Of a DNA stretch of 64,000 nt, positions 51,688 to 61,486 are shown piece by piece. Both the position numbers and the translations under genes were made by a program. The DNA lies in assembly GCF_009733795.1 (NCBI RefSeq), contig NZ_WNXX01000003.1:219514-283513 (forward strand). Direction: 5' to 3'. This DNA comes from Actinotalea caeni (lineage in GTDB: Bacteria > Actinomycetota > Actinomycetes > Actinomycetales > Beutenbergiaceae). How positions within the stretch are numbered: the stretch's first letter is position 1; each line of letters begins with the position of its first letter. The notes under the pieces were generated by a model that did no database searches, was not told the DNA's origin, and worked only from the letters and a program-made list of their open reading frames with translations.

Positions 51688-52746
51688 CTAGAGGTCCAGC
51701 GCGCGGACGGTGTCGGCGACGTCGGTGCCGACGACCTCCGGCTCGACCTCGCGGCTGCCCAGCGCGGTGGCGGTGTCCTTGAGGCCGTTGCCGGTCACGG
51801 TGCAGACGACGACGGCACCCGCCGGCACCTCGCCGGCCTCGGCGCGCGCGAGCAGCCCGGCGACGCTGGCGGCGGAGGCGGGCTCGACGAACACGCCCTG
51901 CTCGCGCGCGAGCAGCGCCTGGGCGTCGAGGATCTCGGCGTCGGTGACGGCGTCGATGCGACCGCCGGACTCGTCGCGCGCGGCGACCGCGAGGTCCCAC
52001 GACGCAGGGTTGCCGATGCGGATGGCGGTCGCGATCGTCTCGGGGAACTCGATCGGCTCGCCCTTGACGAACGGCGCCGCACCCTCGGCCTGCACGCCCC
52101 ACATCCGGGGCAGCCGGGTGGCCGGACCGTCGGCGGCGTACTCGCGGTACCCCATCCAGTAGGCGGAGATGTTGCCCGCGTTGCCGACCGGCAGCACGTG
52201 GATGTCGGGTGCGTCGCCGAGCACGTCGACGACCTCGAACGCGGCGGTCTTCTGGCCCTGCAGCCGGTAGGGGTTGACCGAGTTGACGAGCGCGACCGGG
52301 TAGGCGTCGGCAAGCTCGCGCACGATCCGCAGGCAGTCGTCGAAGTTGCCGTCGACGGCGATGAGCCGCGCGCCGTGCACGACCGCCTGCGCGAGCTTGC
52401 CGGCGGCGATCTTGCCGGCGGGCAGCACGACCGCGCAGCCGAGGCGCGCGCGGGCGGCGTAGGCGGCGGCCGAGGCGGAGGTGTTCCCGGTGGAGGCGCA
52501 CACGACCATCTCGGTGCCGGCGGCGAGGACCTTGGTCATCGCCATCGTCATGCCGCGGTCCTTGAAGGAGCCGGTGGGGTTGGCGCCCTCGACCTTGACG
52601 TGCACGCGCGCGCCGGTTCGCTCCGACAGCGCGGGCGAGAACAGCAGCGGCGTGCCACCCTCGCCGAGGGTGACGACCTCCTCGCCGTCGGAGACCGGGA
52701 GCCTGTCCGCGTACTCGGCGACGACGCCGCGCCAGGGGGTGGCCAT
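51688..52746 (-). CDS. thrC: Threonine synthase
   Basis: 352 residues, PLP enzyme with the lysine in [11 protein letters not shown] and the glycine-rich phosphate cup [12 protein letters not shown]. Converts O-phosphohomoserine to threonine. ATG 52746 shares a base with the hom stop (TGATG). Confidence 0.97.
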   Translation of the reverse strand: MATPWRGVVAEYADRLPVSDGEEVVTLGEGGTPLLFSPALSERTGARVHVKVEGANPTGSFKDRGMTMAMTKVLAAGTEMVVCASTGNTSASAAAYAARARLGCAVVLPAGKIAAGKLAQAVVHGARLIAVDGNFDDCLRIVRELADAYPVALVNSVNPYRLQGQKTAAFEVVDVLGDAPDIHVLPVGNAGNISAYWMGYREYAADGPATRLPRMWGVQAEGAAPFVKGEPIEFPETIATAIRIGNPASWDLAVAARDESGGRIDAVTDAEILDAQALLAREQGVFVEPASAASVAGLLARAEAGEVPAGAVVVCTVTGNGLKDTATALGSREVEPEVVGTDVADTVRALDL

Positions 52747-54041
52747 CAGCTTCCTTCCACACGCAGGACCGAGGTGACCCGGAGCACCGGGTCGAGCTCG
52801 GCGATGTCGGCGACCGCGGCCGCGAGCGCGGCCTCGGTCTGTCGGTGGGTCACGAGCACCAGCCCGGCGGCACCCTCGCGGGTGACGACCTGGCGGAGCT
52901 TCTCGACCGAGACGTCGTGCGCGGCGAACGCGCGGGCGATGTCCGCGAGCACCCCCGGGCGGTCGGCGACGTCGAGCCGCACGAGGTAGCGGGTGCTGAC
53001 GGTCGCGGGGTCGACGACCGGCAGCGCGGCGTAGCGCGACTCCACGGGCGGGCGGGCGCCGGAGGTGCGCAGCCGGGCGGCGCTGACGAGGTCGCCGAGG
53101 ACGGCGCTCGCCGTCGGGCGGCCACCGGCGCCGGCGCCGTAGAACATCAGGGTGCCGGCGGCCTCGGCGTCGACGACGACCGCGTTGTACGCGCCGTGCA
53201 CGCCTGCCAGCGGGTGGTCGTGGGCCACGAGCGCGGGGTGGACGCGGACCGCGAGGCCGCCGTCGCCGCGCTCGGCGATCGCGAGCAGCTTGATCGTGTA
53301 GCCCATCGCGGCCGCGGCCTCGATGTCGTCGGGCGTGATGTCGGTGATGCCGGTGACCGGCACGTCGGCCTGCGCGACCCGGCTGTGGAACGCGAGCGAG
53401 GCGAGGATCGCGGCCTTGGCGGCGGCGTCGTGACCGCCGACGTCCGCGGTCGGGTCGGCCTCGGCGTAGCCGAGCTCCTGGGCGCGCGTGAGCACGTCGG
53501 CGAAGTCGCTGCCCTCGCGGGTCATCTCGTCGAGGATGAAGTTGGTGGTGCCGTTGACGATGCCGAGCACGCGTGTGATGCGGTCGCCCGCGAGCGACTC
53601 CCGGATGCCCCGCACCACCGGCACCGCACCGGCGACGGCGGCCTCGAAGAACACGCCGGCACCAGCGGCCTCGGCCGCCTCGTAGAGCTCGGGGCCGCTG
53701 GTCGCGAGCACCGCCTTGTTGCCGCTGACGACCGTCGTCCCGGCCGCGACGGCCCGGGCGAGCAGGTCGCGCGCGGGCTGCACGCCGGCCAGCAGCTCGA
53801 CGACGACGTCGCTGCCTGCGACGACCGCCTCGGCGTCGGTGGTGAGCAGCTCACGCGGCACCACGGGGTCGCGCTCGGTCTCCAGGGAGCGCACGGCGAT
53901 GCCGCTCAGCTCCAGCCGGACACCGGCACGCTGACTCAGCTCCTCGGCGTGCGCGAGCAGCAGCCGGACCACCTCGGTCCCGACCGTCCCGCAGCCGAGC
54001 AGCCCCACACGCAGCCGCGAGGGCGGCCCGGACTCGCTCAT
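52746..54041 (-). CDS. hom: Homoserine dehydrogenase
   Basis: 431 residues from ATG 54041. NAD(P) site [18 protein letters not shown], catalytic region [41 protein letters not shown], and a C-terminal ACT domain ([32 protein letters not shown]) for threonine feedback. A TATCCT box lies 8 bp before the ATG. The 16-codon longer frame overlaps this promoter and is rejected. Confidence 0.97.
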   Translation of the reverse strand: MSESGPPSRLRVGLLGCGTVGTEVVRLLLAHAEELSQRAGVRLELSGIAVRSLETERDPVVPRELLTTDAEAVVAGSDVVVELLAGVQPARDLLARAVAAGTTVVSGNKAVLATSGPELYEAAEAAGAGVFFEAAVAGAVPVVRGIRESLAGDRITRVLGIVNGTTNFILDEMTREGSDFADVLTRAQELGYAEADPTADVGGHDAAAKAAILASLAFHSRVAQADVPVTGITDITPDDIEAAAAMGYTIKLLAIAERGDGGLAVRVHPALVAHDHPLAGVHGAYNAVVVDAEAAGTLMFYGAGAGGRPTASAVLGDLVSAARLRTSGARPPVESRYAALPVVDPATVSTRYLVRLDVADRPGVLADIARAFAAHDVSVEKLRQVVTREGAAGLVLVTHRQTEAALAAAVADIAELDPVLRVTSVLRVEGS

Positions 54042-54110
54042 CGGGACCCAGGATAGGGGGCCTCGCGAGGGCGCCCGACGCCGTCCCACCCTCCGGCCGG
54101 GGCCCCGCGG

Positions 54111-55439
54111 TCAGCCGAGGTCGAGGGCGAGGAGGTCGTCGATCGTCTCGCGTCGCACGATCTCGCGGGGCTCGCCGTCGCCGACGGCGACGACGCCCGG
54201 GCGGGGCAGCTGGTTGTAGCTGCTCGCGAGGCTGCGCCCGTAGGCGCCGGTGACCGGGACCGCGAGCAGGTCGCCGGCGCCGATGTCGCCGGGCAGCATG
54301 ACGTCGCGGACGACGATGTCGCCGCTCTCGCAGTGCTTGCCGACCACGCGCGAGAGCCGCGGCGGTGCGTCGGAGGTGCGCGAGGCGATCGCGGCGGTGT
54401 AGACGGCGTCGTAGAGGATCGTGCGGATGTTGTCACTCATGCCGCCGTCGACCGAGACGTAGACGCGCTCGCCGCCGTCGTCGAGCCGGACGGGCTTGAC
54501 GGTCCCGACCCGGTACAGGGTGGTGACGGCGGGTCCGACGAGCGCACGGCCGGGCTCGAACGACAGCGCGGGGACGGGGGTGCCGAGCTCGCGGGCGGCC
54601 GCGGCGACCTCGCCGACGAGGGCGGCGACGACGTCGGGCACGGGCGGGGCGTCGTCGTCGGGCGTGTAGGCGACGCCGAAGCCGCCGCCGAGGTCGAGCT
54701 CGCCGAGCAGCACACCGCCCTCGGCCGCGACCTGGGCGCGGAGGCGGAGCAGCGCCCGCGCGGCGGTGACGAACCCGTCGGTGGCGAGGATCTGGCTGCC
54801 GATGTGGGAGTGCAGCCCGAGCAGGTGCAGCTCCGGGGTGGCGAGGATCCGGTCGATCGCCTCGCGGGCGGCGCCGGTGGCGAGCGAGAGGCCGAACTTC
54901 TGGTCCTCGTGCGCGGTCGCGATGTGCTCGTGGCCGCCGGCGTGCACACCGGTGGTGACGCGGACCATGACGGGGGCCACGACCCCGGCGGCACGGGCGC
55001 GCTCGGCGACGAGGTCGATCTCGGGCAGGGAGTCGATGACGAGGCGGCCGACGCCGTGCGCGAGCGCGGTGTCGATCTCCTCGACGGACTTGTTGTTGCC
55101 GTGCAGCCCGATCGCCTCGCCGGGCACGCCGGCGCGGAGCGCGGTGACGAGCTCGCCGAGGCTGGCGGTGTCGACACGGAGGCCCTCGGCGTGCGCCCAG
55201 CGCAGCACCGCGGTGGCGCTGAAGGCCTTGCTCGCGTAGTAGATCGCGACGGGGACGCCGTGCTCGGCGCCGGCGCGCTCGGCGGCCTCGCGGACCTCGC
55301 GGCAGCGGGAGCGGAGGTCGGCGACGTCGAGGACGTAGGAGGGCGTCCCGAACCGGTCGGCGAGCTCGTGGGCGCGACGACCGCCGATGGTCAGCCCGCC
55401 GTCGTCCCACGTCGAGGTCCGCGACCAGGGTGACGACAT
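54111..55439 (-). CDS. lysA: Diaminopimelate decarboxylase
   Basis: 442 residues from ATG 55439, preceded by GGAGGAG. Fold-III PLP enzyme: lysine in IYYASKAFSATAVLRWA, GLHSHIGSQI, ELDLGGGFGVAY, EPGRALVGPAV, and C-terminal GKHCESGDIVV. Last step of lysine synthesis from meso-DAP. First gene of lysA-hom-thrC-thrB; argS, the usual upstream neighbour, is absent here and a tRNA-Arg stands in that place. Confidence 0.97.
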   Translation of the reverse strand: MSSPWSRTSTWDDGGLTIGGRRAHELADRFGTPSYVLDVADLRSRCREVREAAERAGAEHGVPVAIYYASKAFSATAVLRWAHAEGLRVDTASLGELVTALRAGVPGEAIGLHGNNKSVEEIDTALAHGVGRLVIDSLPEIDLVAERARAAGVVAPVMVRVTTGVHAGGHEHIATAHEDQKFGLSLATGAAREAIDRILATPELHLLGLHSHIGSQILATDGFVTAARALLRLRAQVAAEGGVLLGELDLGGGFGVAYTPDDDAPPVPDVVAALVGEVAAAARELGTPVPALSFEPGRALVGPAVTTLYRVGTVKPVRLDDGGERVYVSVDGGMSDNIRTILYDAVYTAAIASRTSDAPPRLSRVVGKHCESGDIVVRDVMLPGDIGAGDLLAVPVTGAYGRSLASSYNQLPRPGVVAVGDGEPREIVRRETIDDLLALDLG

Positions 55440-55594
55440 GCTGGGCTCCTCCGGGACGGGCGACGGCGTGCGCCATCCTAGGTGGGCGTCGTCACGGTGC
55501 CCGAGGCCGTCCACGGGCTCACGCCGGATCGATCTGGGGCCCGAGGGCTGGTAGGCTCGCCGATCGGTCCGGACGCCCGCCGTCCGTCGACCTC

Positions 55595-55667
55595 GCCCCT
55601 GTAGCTCAGTGGATAGAGCGTCTGCCTCCGGAGCAGAAGGTCGCTGGTTCGAATCCAGTCGGGGGCA
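55595..55667 (+). tRNA. tRNA-Arg (anticodon CCG)
   Basis: 73-nt cloverleaf: acceptor GCCCCTG pairs with CGGGGGC (one G-U), D arm with AGCTCAGTGGATAGAGC, anticodon loop CTCCGGA, T loop TTCGAAT. Discriminator A at 55667; the CCA is not encoded (CCG follows). Upstream TAGGCT (55553-55558) is a likely -10. Its 3' end is copied in the repeats that follow. Confidence 0.95.
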
Positions 55668-55679
55668 CCGAGCTTGCGA

Positions 55680-55763
55680 GGTGCCATCCGACTGGATGAC
55701 GGGAGCCGGAGCCCGCGTGCGAGGAACGAGCACGCGGATCCGGCGGCTCCAGTCGGGGGCACC
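55680..55763. repeat. Palindromic mini-element 1 ending in a copy of the tRNA-Arg 3' end
   Basis: Starts GGTGCC-AT-CCGACTGG, an inverted copy of the tRNA end, and finishes with CCAGTCGGGGGCACC (55749-55763), a direct copy of 55655-55669. The middle folds as a long hairpin: CCGCGTGC and GCACGCGG around loop GAGGAACGA (55721-55729). Part of a 907-bp non-coding region (55668-56574). Confidence 0.75.
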
Positions 55764-55774
55764 GAACGTAGTGA

Positions 55775-55857
55775 GGTGCCGCCCGACGGGATGACGGGAG
55801 CCGGAGCCCGCGTGCGAGGAACGAGCACGCGGATCCGGCGGCTCCAGTCGGGGCAGC
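55775..55857. repeat. Palindromic mini-element 2 (95 bp downstream copy)
   Basis: Near-identical copy of element 1 displaced by 95 bp, with the loop GAGGAACGA at 55816-55824. Its right tRNA-like end is decayed (CCAGTCGGGGCAGC), suggesting it is the older copy. Confidence 0.7.
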
Positions 55858-55874
55858 ACTCCACATCCACGGAG

Positions 55875-55910
55875 CCCAGCACGGGCGCGAGGAACGAGCG
55901 CCCGCCTGGG
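55875..55910. repeat. Third hairpin with the same GAGGAACGA loop
   Basis: CCCAG and GGGCGC (left) pair with GCGCCC and CTGGG (right) around GAGGAACGA 55889-55897. Stem sequence differs from elements 1 and 2 but pairing and loop are kept. Confidence 0.65.
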
Positions 55911-55996
55911 CGGCGCGACAGCGCCTCTGCGCACAAGGAACGCCCGCAACCGGGGACGCCACCCGCACCCACCGCGCCGCCCGCTCCCCCACCCAG

Positions 55997-56434
55997 CACC
56001 ACGCCCGTCCCCGCGAACTCGTACCTGCGTGCCGAACGCGTACGGTGCGCGCTACGAGCTCGGCACCCAGCTACGAGTCGGCGCACCGGGCACTCGCCGC
56101 CCGACCCGCCGGGCGCACCCGGCACTCGCCGTCCGCACCCAGCACCACGCCCGTCCCTGCGAGCTCGTACCTGCGAGCCGAACTCGTACGGTGCGCGCTA
56201 CGAGCTCGGCACCCAGCTACGAGTCGGCGCACCGGGCACTCGCCGCCCGACCCGCCGGGCGCACCCGGCGCTCGCCGTCCGCACTCCGCACCACGCCCGT
56301 CCCGCGAACTCGTACCTGTGTGCCGAACTCGTACGGTGCACGCTACGAGCTCGGCACACAAGTACGAGTCGGCGCACCGGGCACTCGCCGTTCGACCCGA
56401 CCGGCGCGCACGGCGCGTCCGCACCCGGCGCTCA
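55997..56434. repeat. Three tandem 146-bp repeats, each with a 66-bp four-site dyad
   Basis: CACCACGCCCGTCC recurs at 55997, 56143 and 56289, exactly 146 bp apart, with similar following sequence. In the first copy units GAACTCGTAC (56015) and GAACGCGTAC (56034) face inverted CTACGAGCTC (56052) and CTACGAGTCG (56071). This is the 19-18-19 spacing of the 46-kb elements. Long open frames across this area in all forward frames are by-products of the repeats and high GC. Confidence 0.85.
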
Positions 56435-56562
56435 CCGCCCGCACCCGGCGCTTGCCACCCCGCGATCGCCGGCCGGCGCTCGTCCGACCCGGCCCGCCGC
56501 GCACCGAGCCGCCGACGGGGCCACCAGGTGGGCGCGAGAGGCACCCAGCCGCCGCCGCCCGC

Positions 56563-56568
56563 TAGCCT
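56563..56568 (+). promoter_or_regulatory. Candidate -10 box for leaderless epimerase gene
   Basis: TAGCCT, 6 bp, GTG 56575; no SD. Confidence 0.45.
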
Positions 56569-56574
56569 CGCCGC

Positions 56575-57495
56575 GTGACCACAGCATCTCCGCTCACGGG
56601 ACGTCAGCTCACCCTCGTCGCCGGTGACGACCGCGCGGTCGTCACCGAGGTCGGTGCGAACCTGCGTGAGTTCACGGTCGGCGGCCGCGACGTCGTCGTC
56701 GGGTTCGGTGAGCACGAGCTGCCGCCCGCCTCGAACGGTGCGGTGCTGGTGCCGTGGCCGAACCGGGTCCGCGACGGCCGGTACACGTGGGACGGCGTCG
56801 AGCGCCAGCTCCCGATCACCGAGCCCGCGCGCGGCACCGCGCTGCACGGCCTGGTGTGCTGGGAGCGCTGGGACGTCGTCCGCCACGACGACGCCGCCGT
56901 CACGCTCGCCCTCGACACGGTCCCCCAGCCGGGCTACCCGTTCCCGCTGCACGTCGAGATCACCTACGCGCTCGACGGCGCGGGCGGCCTCGACGTCACG
57001 CTGACCACGACCGCGACCGGTGACGTGGCGGCGCCCTACGGTGTCGGCTTCCACCCGTGGCTCTCCCCCGGGCCGGGCAGCCTGGACGACGCCGTGCTGC
57101 AGCTCGACGCCGAGTCCTGGGTCCCGACCGACGAGCGGCTGCTGCCGACCGGCGTGGAGCCGCTGCCGGAGCGGTTCGACTTCCGCGAGCCGCGGCGGCT
57201 GGGCAGCACCGACCTCGACGACGCGTTCGTCGACGCCACGCGCGACGCCGACGGGCTGTCGTGGCTGCGGCTGCGCGGCACCGACGGGCGGACGGCCGCG
57301 GTGTGGATGGACTCCTCGCTGAGCTGCTGGCAGATGTGCACCGGCGACCACGTGGCCGCCGAGGCCGCGCGGCGGACCGGGCTGGCCGCCGAGCCGATGA
57401 CGTGCATCGCCGATGCCTTCCGCACCGGCGAGCGGCTGATCACGCTCGAGCCGGGCGACGCCCACACCGTGCGGTGGGGGCTGCGGCTGCTCTGA
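56575..57495 (+). CDS. Aldose 1-epimerase (mutarotase) family protein
   Basis: 306 residues. Galactose-mutarotase-like beta sandwich with NGAVLVPWPNRVRDGRYTW, GTALHGLVCWERW (His), GVGFHPWLSPG (His) and a C-terminal EPMTCIADAFRTGE carrying the likely catalytic Glu. Interconverts alpha and beta anomers of hexoses. Stands alone, convergent with the M23 peptidase. Confidence 0.92.
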   Translation: MTTASPLTGRQLTLVAGDDRAVVTEVGANLREFTVGGRDVVVGFGEHELPPASNGAVLVPWPNRVRDGRYTWDGVERQLPITEPARGTALHGLVCWERWDVVRHDDAAVTLALDTVPQPGYPFPLHVEITYALDGAGGLDVTLTTTATGDVAAPYGVGFHPWLSPGPGSLDDAVLQLDAESWVPTDERLLPTGVEPLPERFDFREPRRLGSTDLDDAFVDATRDADGLSWLRLRGTDGRTAAVWMDSSLSCWQMCTGDHVAAEAARRTGLAAEPMTCIADAFRTGERLITLEPGDAHTVRWGLRLL

Positions 57496-57582
57496 GCCGC
57501 TCGCTGCACGGCGCGGCGCACGCGAACCCGGGGTACCAGGGCACGAGGGCACCACGGCCCCGTCGCGGTCGGTGCTGCGGCC

Positions 57583-58635
57583 TCAGCCGGCGGCGCAGGC
57601 CAGGTTCTCGGCGGTGAGCGGAGCGGCGTCGTGCTCCTCGAGCCACACCGCCGGGTCGACCGTGGTGAAGTCCTCGTTCACGTGCACCTCGAGGTGCAGG
57701 TGCGGGCCGGTGGAGTTGCCGTGGGAGCCGACCTGGCCGATGACCTCGCCCGCGCTCACGCGCTGGCCGACGTCGACGAACACACCGTTCGGGTACATGT
57801 GGATGTACCAGGTCCAGAACTTCTCGCCGTCGATCTCGTGCTCGAGCACGATGATCATGCCGCTGCGGCCGCCGAGGCCGAACCCGGTGTAGGTGACCTC
57901 GCCGGCGGCGACGGCGTGGATCGGCGTGCCCTCGGGGGCCGCCATGTCCAGACCCTCGTGCTTGCCGCCCCAGCGGTAGCCGTAGCGCGAGGTGATGCGG
58001 TAGTTGCCCGACAGCGGCATCATGATCTGGACCGGCTCGGTCGTCGCGCCGGCGGCGACCTGGCCGTTGGCCTCGAGCTCGGAGCTGCCGCACTGGAGCA
58101 CGTCGCGGCCCTCGGTGCGGCCGGTCGTGAGCAGCGTGCGCGCCGTCGCGAGCGGGTCCGCGGCGAAGGAGGTGTCGAACGCGTCGGTGCCGGTGTTGGG
58201 CTCGGCGGTCAGCACGTCCAGCGCGCTGCTCGCGACGAACGCCGACGGCGAGGGGGTGCTGCTGCCCGGGAGCGCGGCCCCGCTGAGCGGGATGCCGGTG
58301 GTCACCGCCGCGAGCGTCGCCAGCAGGGCGCCACGGCCGAGCAGGCGCGAGGAGCGCGAGCGGGCGCCGTCGGTGCGACCGGCGGGGCGCGAGGGGGTGG
58401 GCCGGGCCGCCGGGCGGGCCTCCGCGGGCGGGAGGCTCGGCGGCGTCACCGGCCGCGGGGAGGCAGCAGTCGGCACGCTCGCCGGGGCGGCGTCACGGGC
58501 GCTGCGCGTGTCGTCGGTGCGCTTCTGCGCGGGGCGGGGTCGCCGAGCCCCACGTGCGGCGGCGCGCCTCTCGGCCTCGCGCAGCGCACGACGGGTCGGG
58601 AACGCCGGCTCGGCGTTCTCGATCTGCTCAGTCAA
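57583..58635 (-). CDS. M23-family peptidoglycan endopeptidase, membrane-anchored
   Basis: 350 residues from TTG 58635 (GGAG about 9 bp upstream). Cytoplasmic Arg/Pro/Ala-rich tail (1-100), one TM helix (GRGALLATLAAVTTGIPLSGAAL), then a linker and the LytM domain (about 205-330) with zinc ligands in GKHEGLDMAAPEG and HLHLEVH and the WYIHMYPNGV strand. All metal positions are present, so it should cut wall peptide cross-links. The 268-bp gap upstream (58636-58903) contains promoter-like DNA but no recognisable riboswitch. Confidence 0.92.
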   Translation of the reverse strand: MTEQIENAEPAFPTRRALREAERRAAARGARRPRPAQKRTDDTRSARDAAPASVPTAASPRPVTPPSLPPAEARPAARPTPSRPAGRTDGARSRSSRLLGRGALLATLAAVTTGIPLSGAALPGSSTPSPSAFVASSALDVLTAEPNTGTDAFDTSFAADPLATARTLLTTGRTEGRDVLQCGSSELEANGQVAAGATTEPVQIMMPLSGNYRITSRYGYRWGGKHEGLDMAAPEGTPIHAVAAGEVTYTGFGLGGRSGMIIVLEHEIDGEKFWTWYIHMYPNGVFVDVGQRVSAGEVIGQVGSHGNSTGPHLHLEVHVNEDFTTVDPAVWLEEHDAAPLTAENLACAAG

Positions 58636-58903
58636 CGATCAGGCTCCGTCAGAAGGGTGGACAACAGGATGCGGTTGTGCGTGCCCGTCCCCCATGGCGG
58701 ACTCGATGTCACGGAAACGTAACGGATATCCGGCTGCGATCCAAGCGCCCGGAGAGCGATTGCCACAGGTTCTTCACCGGACGTGTGAACCGCGTCATGC
58801 GAGATGGCGCGAGGAGCAGGATGCCACGGCCCGACGGCGTCCCGGGACCGGTCCCAGCCGGCGCGTCGGCCACGGAGCCCGCTCGCGCGCACCCGACCCC
58901 GGG

Positions 58904-59968
58904 TCACCGGCGCGGCATCTGGTCGCGCTGCATGAGGTCGCGGACCTCGCCCACCAGCTCCTCGAGGATGTCCTCGAGGAACACGACGCCGGCCACGGGG
59001 CCGTCGGCGCCCGGGGTGTCCGACACCAGCGCGAGGTGCGCGCCGTCGGCCTGCATGCTGCTGAGCACGGTCTCCACCTCGTCCGAGGGCTGCGCCACCG
59101 ACATCGGGCGCACCCGCCACGTCGGCACCGGCGCGGCGCGCTGCTCGGGCGTGGCGGCGTAGAGCACGTCCTTGATGTGCAGGTAGCCCACCGGCCGGCC
59201 GTTCTCGTCGACCACGGGGAAGCGTGAGAACCCGGTCCGCGCGACCGCCTGCTCGACGTCCTCGGGCGTCGCCCCCATCGGCACGGTCGTCAGCTCCTCG
59301 AGGCCGACCATGACGTCACCGGCGGAGGCCTCGGAGAACTCGATCGCGCCCGTGATCAGTCCCACCTCGTCGTCGAGGACACCCTCGGCGCGGGAGCGCT
59401 CGACGATCGAGGCGACCTCCTCGGCGGTGAACGCGGCCGCCACCTCGTCCTTGGGCTCGACGCCGATCATGCGGAGCACGATGTTGGCGATCCAGTTGAG
59501 CAGCCGGATGACCGGCGAGGCGACCCGGCTGATCCACACCAGCGGCGGCCCGAACCACAGAGCCGCGCGCTCCGGCGTCGACACCGCGAGGTTCTTCGGC
59601 ACCATCTCGCCCAGCACCACGTGCAGGTAGACGACGAGCGAGAGCGCGAGCGCGAAGCCGACGGCGTGCGCGGCCTCCGCCGGGGCGCCGAGCCCCAGCA
59701 GCGGGCCCTCGACCAGGTGCGCGAGCGCGGGCTCGGCGACGACACCGAGCCCGGTCGAGCAGACCGTGATCCCCAGCTGCGCGCACGCGAGCATGAGCGA
59801 CACGTGCTCCATCGCCCACAGCACGGTCTTGGCGCCGCGCACGCCCTGCTCGGCCAGCGGCTCGATCTGCGAGCGCCGCGCCGACATGATCGCGAACTCC
59901 GCACCGACGAAGAACGCGTTCGCCGCGAGCAGCACGAGCCCGACGAGCAGCCCCGCTCCCGAGCTCAT
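58904..59968 (-). CDS. CNNM/hemolysin C-like membrane protein (DUF21 + CBS), short form
   Basis: 354 residues. DUF21 membrane domain (about 1-190, LGEMVPKNLAVSTPERAALW) then a CBS pair (VMVGLEELTTVPMGATPEDVEQ; FSRFPVVDENGRPVGYLHIKDVL). It lacks the CorC_HlyC domain. Related proteins are linked to magnesium or cation homeostasis. Second gene of a tandem pair. Confidence 0.92.
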   Translation of the reverse strand: MSSGAGLLVGLVLLAANAFFVGAEFAIMSARRSQIEPLAEQGVRGAKTVLWAMEHVSLMLACAQLGITVCSTGLGVVAEPALAHLVEGPLLGLGAPAEAAHAVGFALALSLVVYLHVVLGEMVPKNLAVSTPERAALWFGPPLVWISRVASPVIRLLNWIANIVLRMIGVEPKDEVAAAFTAEEVASIVERSRAEGVLDDEVGLITGAIEFSEASAGDVMVGLEELTTVPMGATPEDVEQAVARTGFSRFPVVDENGRPVGYLHIKDVLYAATPEQRAAPVPTWRVRPMSVAQPSDEVETVLSSMQADGAHLALVSDTPGADGPVAGVVFLEDILEELVGEVRDLMQRDQMPRR

Positions 59969-59999
59969 GAGACGCCTCCGTCGCGTCTGCCGCCGTCGG

Positions 60000-61319
60000 T
60001 CATGACTCGTCCTCGCCGTCGTCGGGCTCCAGGGCGGTCACGCGGATCGACTCCACGCGCCGGCCGTCCATGCGCTCGACGCGCAGCCGCACACCCGGGA
60101 CGTCCACCTCGTCCCCGGGCTCGGGCAGCCGGCCGAGCACGGTCATGACCAGGCCGCCGAGCGTCTCGTACGGGGCCTCGTCGGGGACCTGGAGACCGGT
60201 CTCGTGGAACAGCTCGTCGGGGCGCAGCGTGCCCGCGACGACCCAGGTGTCCGCACCGCCCTGGCGCACGGGTCGACGGCGGGGGTCGTGCTCGTCGGCG
60301 ACCTCGCCCACGAGCTCCTCGACGACGTCCTCCAGCGTCACCGCGCCGGAGGTGCCGCCGTACTCGTCGACGACGATCGCCATCTGGTGGCCGAACTCGC
60401 GCAGCTCGAGCAGCAGCGGCGCCAGCCGGATGGTCTCCGGCACCCGCGGGGCGTCGTCCATGAGGGCGCCGACCGGGACCTTGTCACGGCGGTCGAAGGG
60501 CACCGCCACCGCCCGGCGCAGGTGCACGAGACCGACGACCTCGTCCGGCGAGTCCTCGATGACCGGGAACCGGGAGTGCCCGGTCGCGCGCGCCCGCGCG
60601 ACGACGTCCGCCGCGGAGTCGCCCGGCGCGAGCGTCGCGAGCCGCATCCGCGGCGTCATGACGTCGACGGCGGTCAGCGACCCGATCCCGATCGAGCGGG
60701 TCAGCAGCGTCGCGGTGCTCGTGTCCAGCGTCCCGGCCTCGGCGGAGTGCCGCACGAGCGCCGCGAGCTCGGGCCCGGAGCGTGCACCGCTGAGCTCCTC
60801 GCGCGGCTCGACGCCGAAGCGGCGCAGCACGCCGTTCGCGGAGGCGTTGAGCCCGTTGATGACCGGCCGCAGCGCGGTGGTGAACCCGCGCTGCAGCGGT
60901 GTGATGAGCCCGGCGACCCGCATCGGCTCGGAGATCGCCCAGTTCTTGGGGATCAGCTCGCCGAACACCATCGAGAAGGTGTTGACGAGCACGAGGCTCG
61001 CGGCGACGGCGACCGCGGTCGCGACGGTCTCGGCGACGGCCGAGGACAGCGCCGCGGTCAGCAGGTTCGCGATCGCGGACTGCATCGTGTAGCCGAGCAG
61101 GATCGTCGTCAGCGTGATGCCGACCTGGGCACCCGAGAGCTGCGTCGACAGCTCGCGCAGCGCCTTGGCGACCCCGACGGCGCGCTTGTCACCCGCCGCG
61201 ACGCGGCGGTCGACGGCGCCCGGGTCGAGCGCCACGAGCGAGAACTCGGAGGCGACGAAGACGAACGTGCCGGCGGTGAGCACGACACCCAGCAGGACGA
61301 ACAACCAGTCGGTGATCAC
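60000..61319 (-). CDS. CNNM/hemolysin C-like membrane protein (DUF21 + CBS + CorC_HlyC)
   Basis: 439 residues from GTG 61319 (GGAG upstream). Same layout as its neighbour, with FGELIPKNWAIS in the membrane domain, CBS pair (DVMTPRMRLATLAPGDS; VVDEYGGTSGAVTLEDVVEELVGEV) and a full C-terminal CorC_HlyC domain. Paralogue pair, likely transporter-like partners. 31 bp before the shorter gene. Confidence 0.93.
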   Translation of the reverse strand: MITDWLFVLLGVVLTAGTFVFVASEFSLVALDPGAVDRRVAAGDKRAVGVAKALRELSTQLSGAQVGITLTTILLGYTMQSAIANLLTAALSSAVAETVATAVAVAASLVLVNTFSMVFGELIPKNWAISEPMRVAGLITPLQRGFTTALRPVINGLNASANGVLRRFGVEPREELSGARSGPELAALVRHSAEAGTLDTSTATLLTRSIGIGSLTAVDVMTPRMRLATLAPGDSAADVVARARATGHSRFPVIEDSPDEVVGLVHLRRAVAVPFDRRDKVPVGALMDDAPRVPETIRLAPLLLELREFGHQMAIVVDEYGGTSGAVTLEDVVEELVGEVADEHDPRRRPVRQGGADTWVVAGTLRPDELFHETGLQVPDEAPYETLGGLVMTVLGRLPEPGDEVDVPGVRLRVERMDGRRVESIRVTALEPDDGEDES

Positions 61320-61486
61320 GCACGATCTCCGACCGGTTCGGTATGGCCACTCTCCATGGTGGCGCACACTCTAACGGGCGTTGATGACGGCGGCACGGGA
61401 ACCTCCCGGGTTCCTGCTCAGGGCTGTGCCACAGTTGTGCGCATGACCGACCACGCCACGCCCAGCGGCGGAGACGAGGCACGCCG

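Noticed and set aside
55595..55763. Integrative element attachment site at tRNA-Arg
   Set aside because: Copies of the tRNA end are present but no integrase or cargo lies between or nearby, so I list them as mini-repeats instead.
55674..56627. Overlapping forward open frames across the repeats after tRNA-Arg
   Set aside because: They consist of translated tandem repeats and change frame freely; no start signals or family resemblance.
58636..58903. c-di-AMP (ydaO-type) riboswitch upstream of the M23 peptidase
   Set aside because: Expected for wall hydrolases of this phylum, but none of the conserved blocks could be found.
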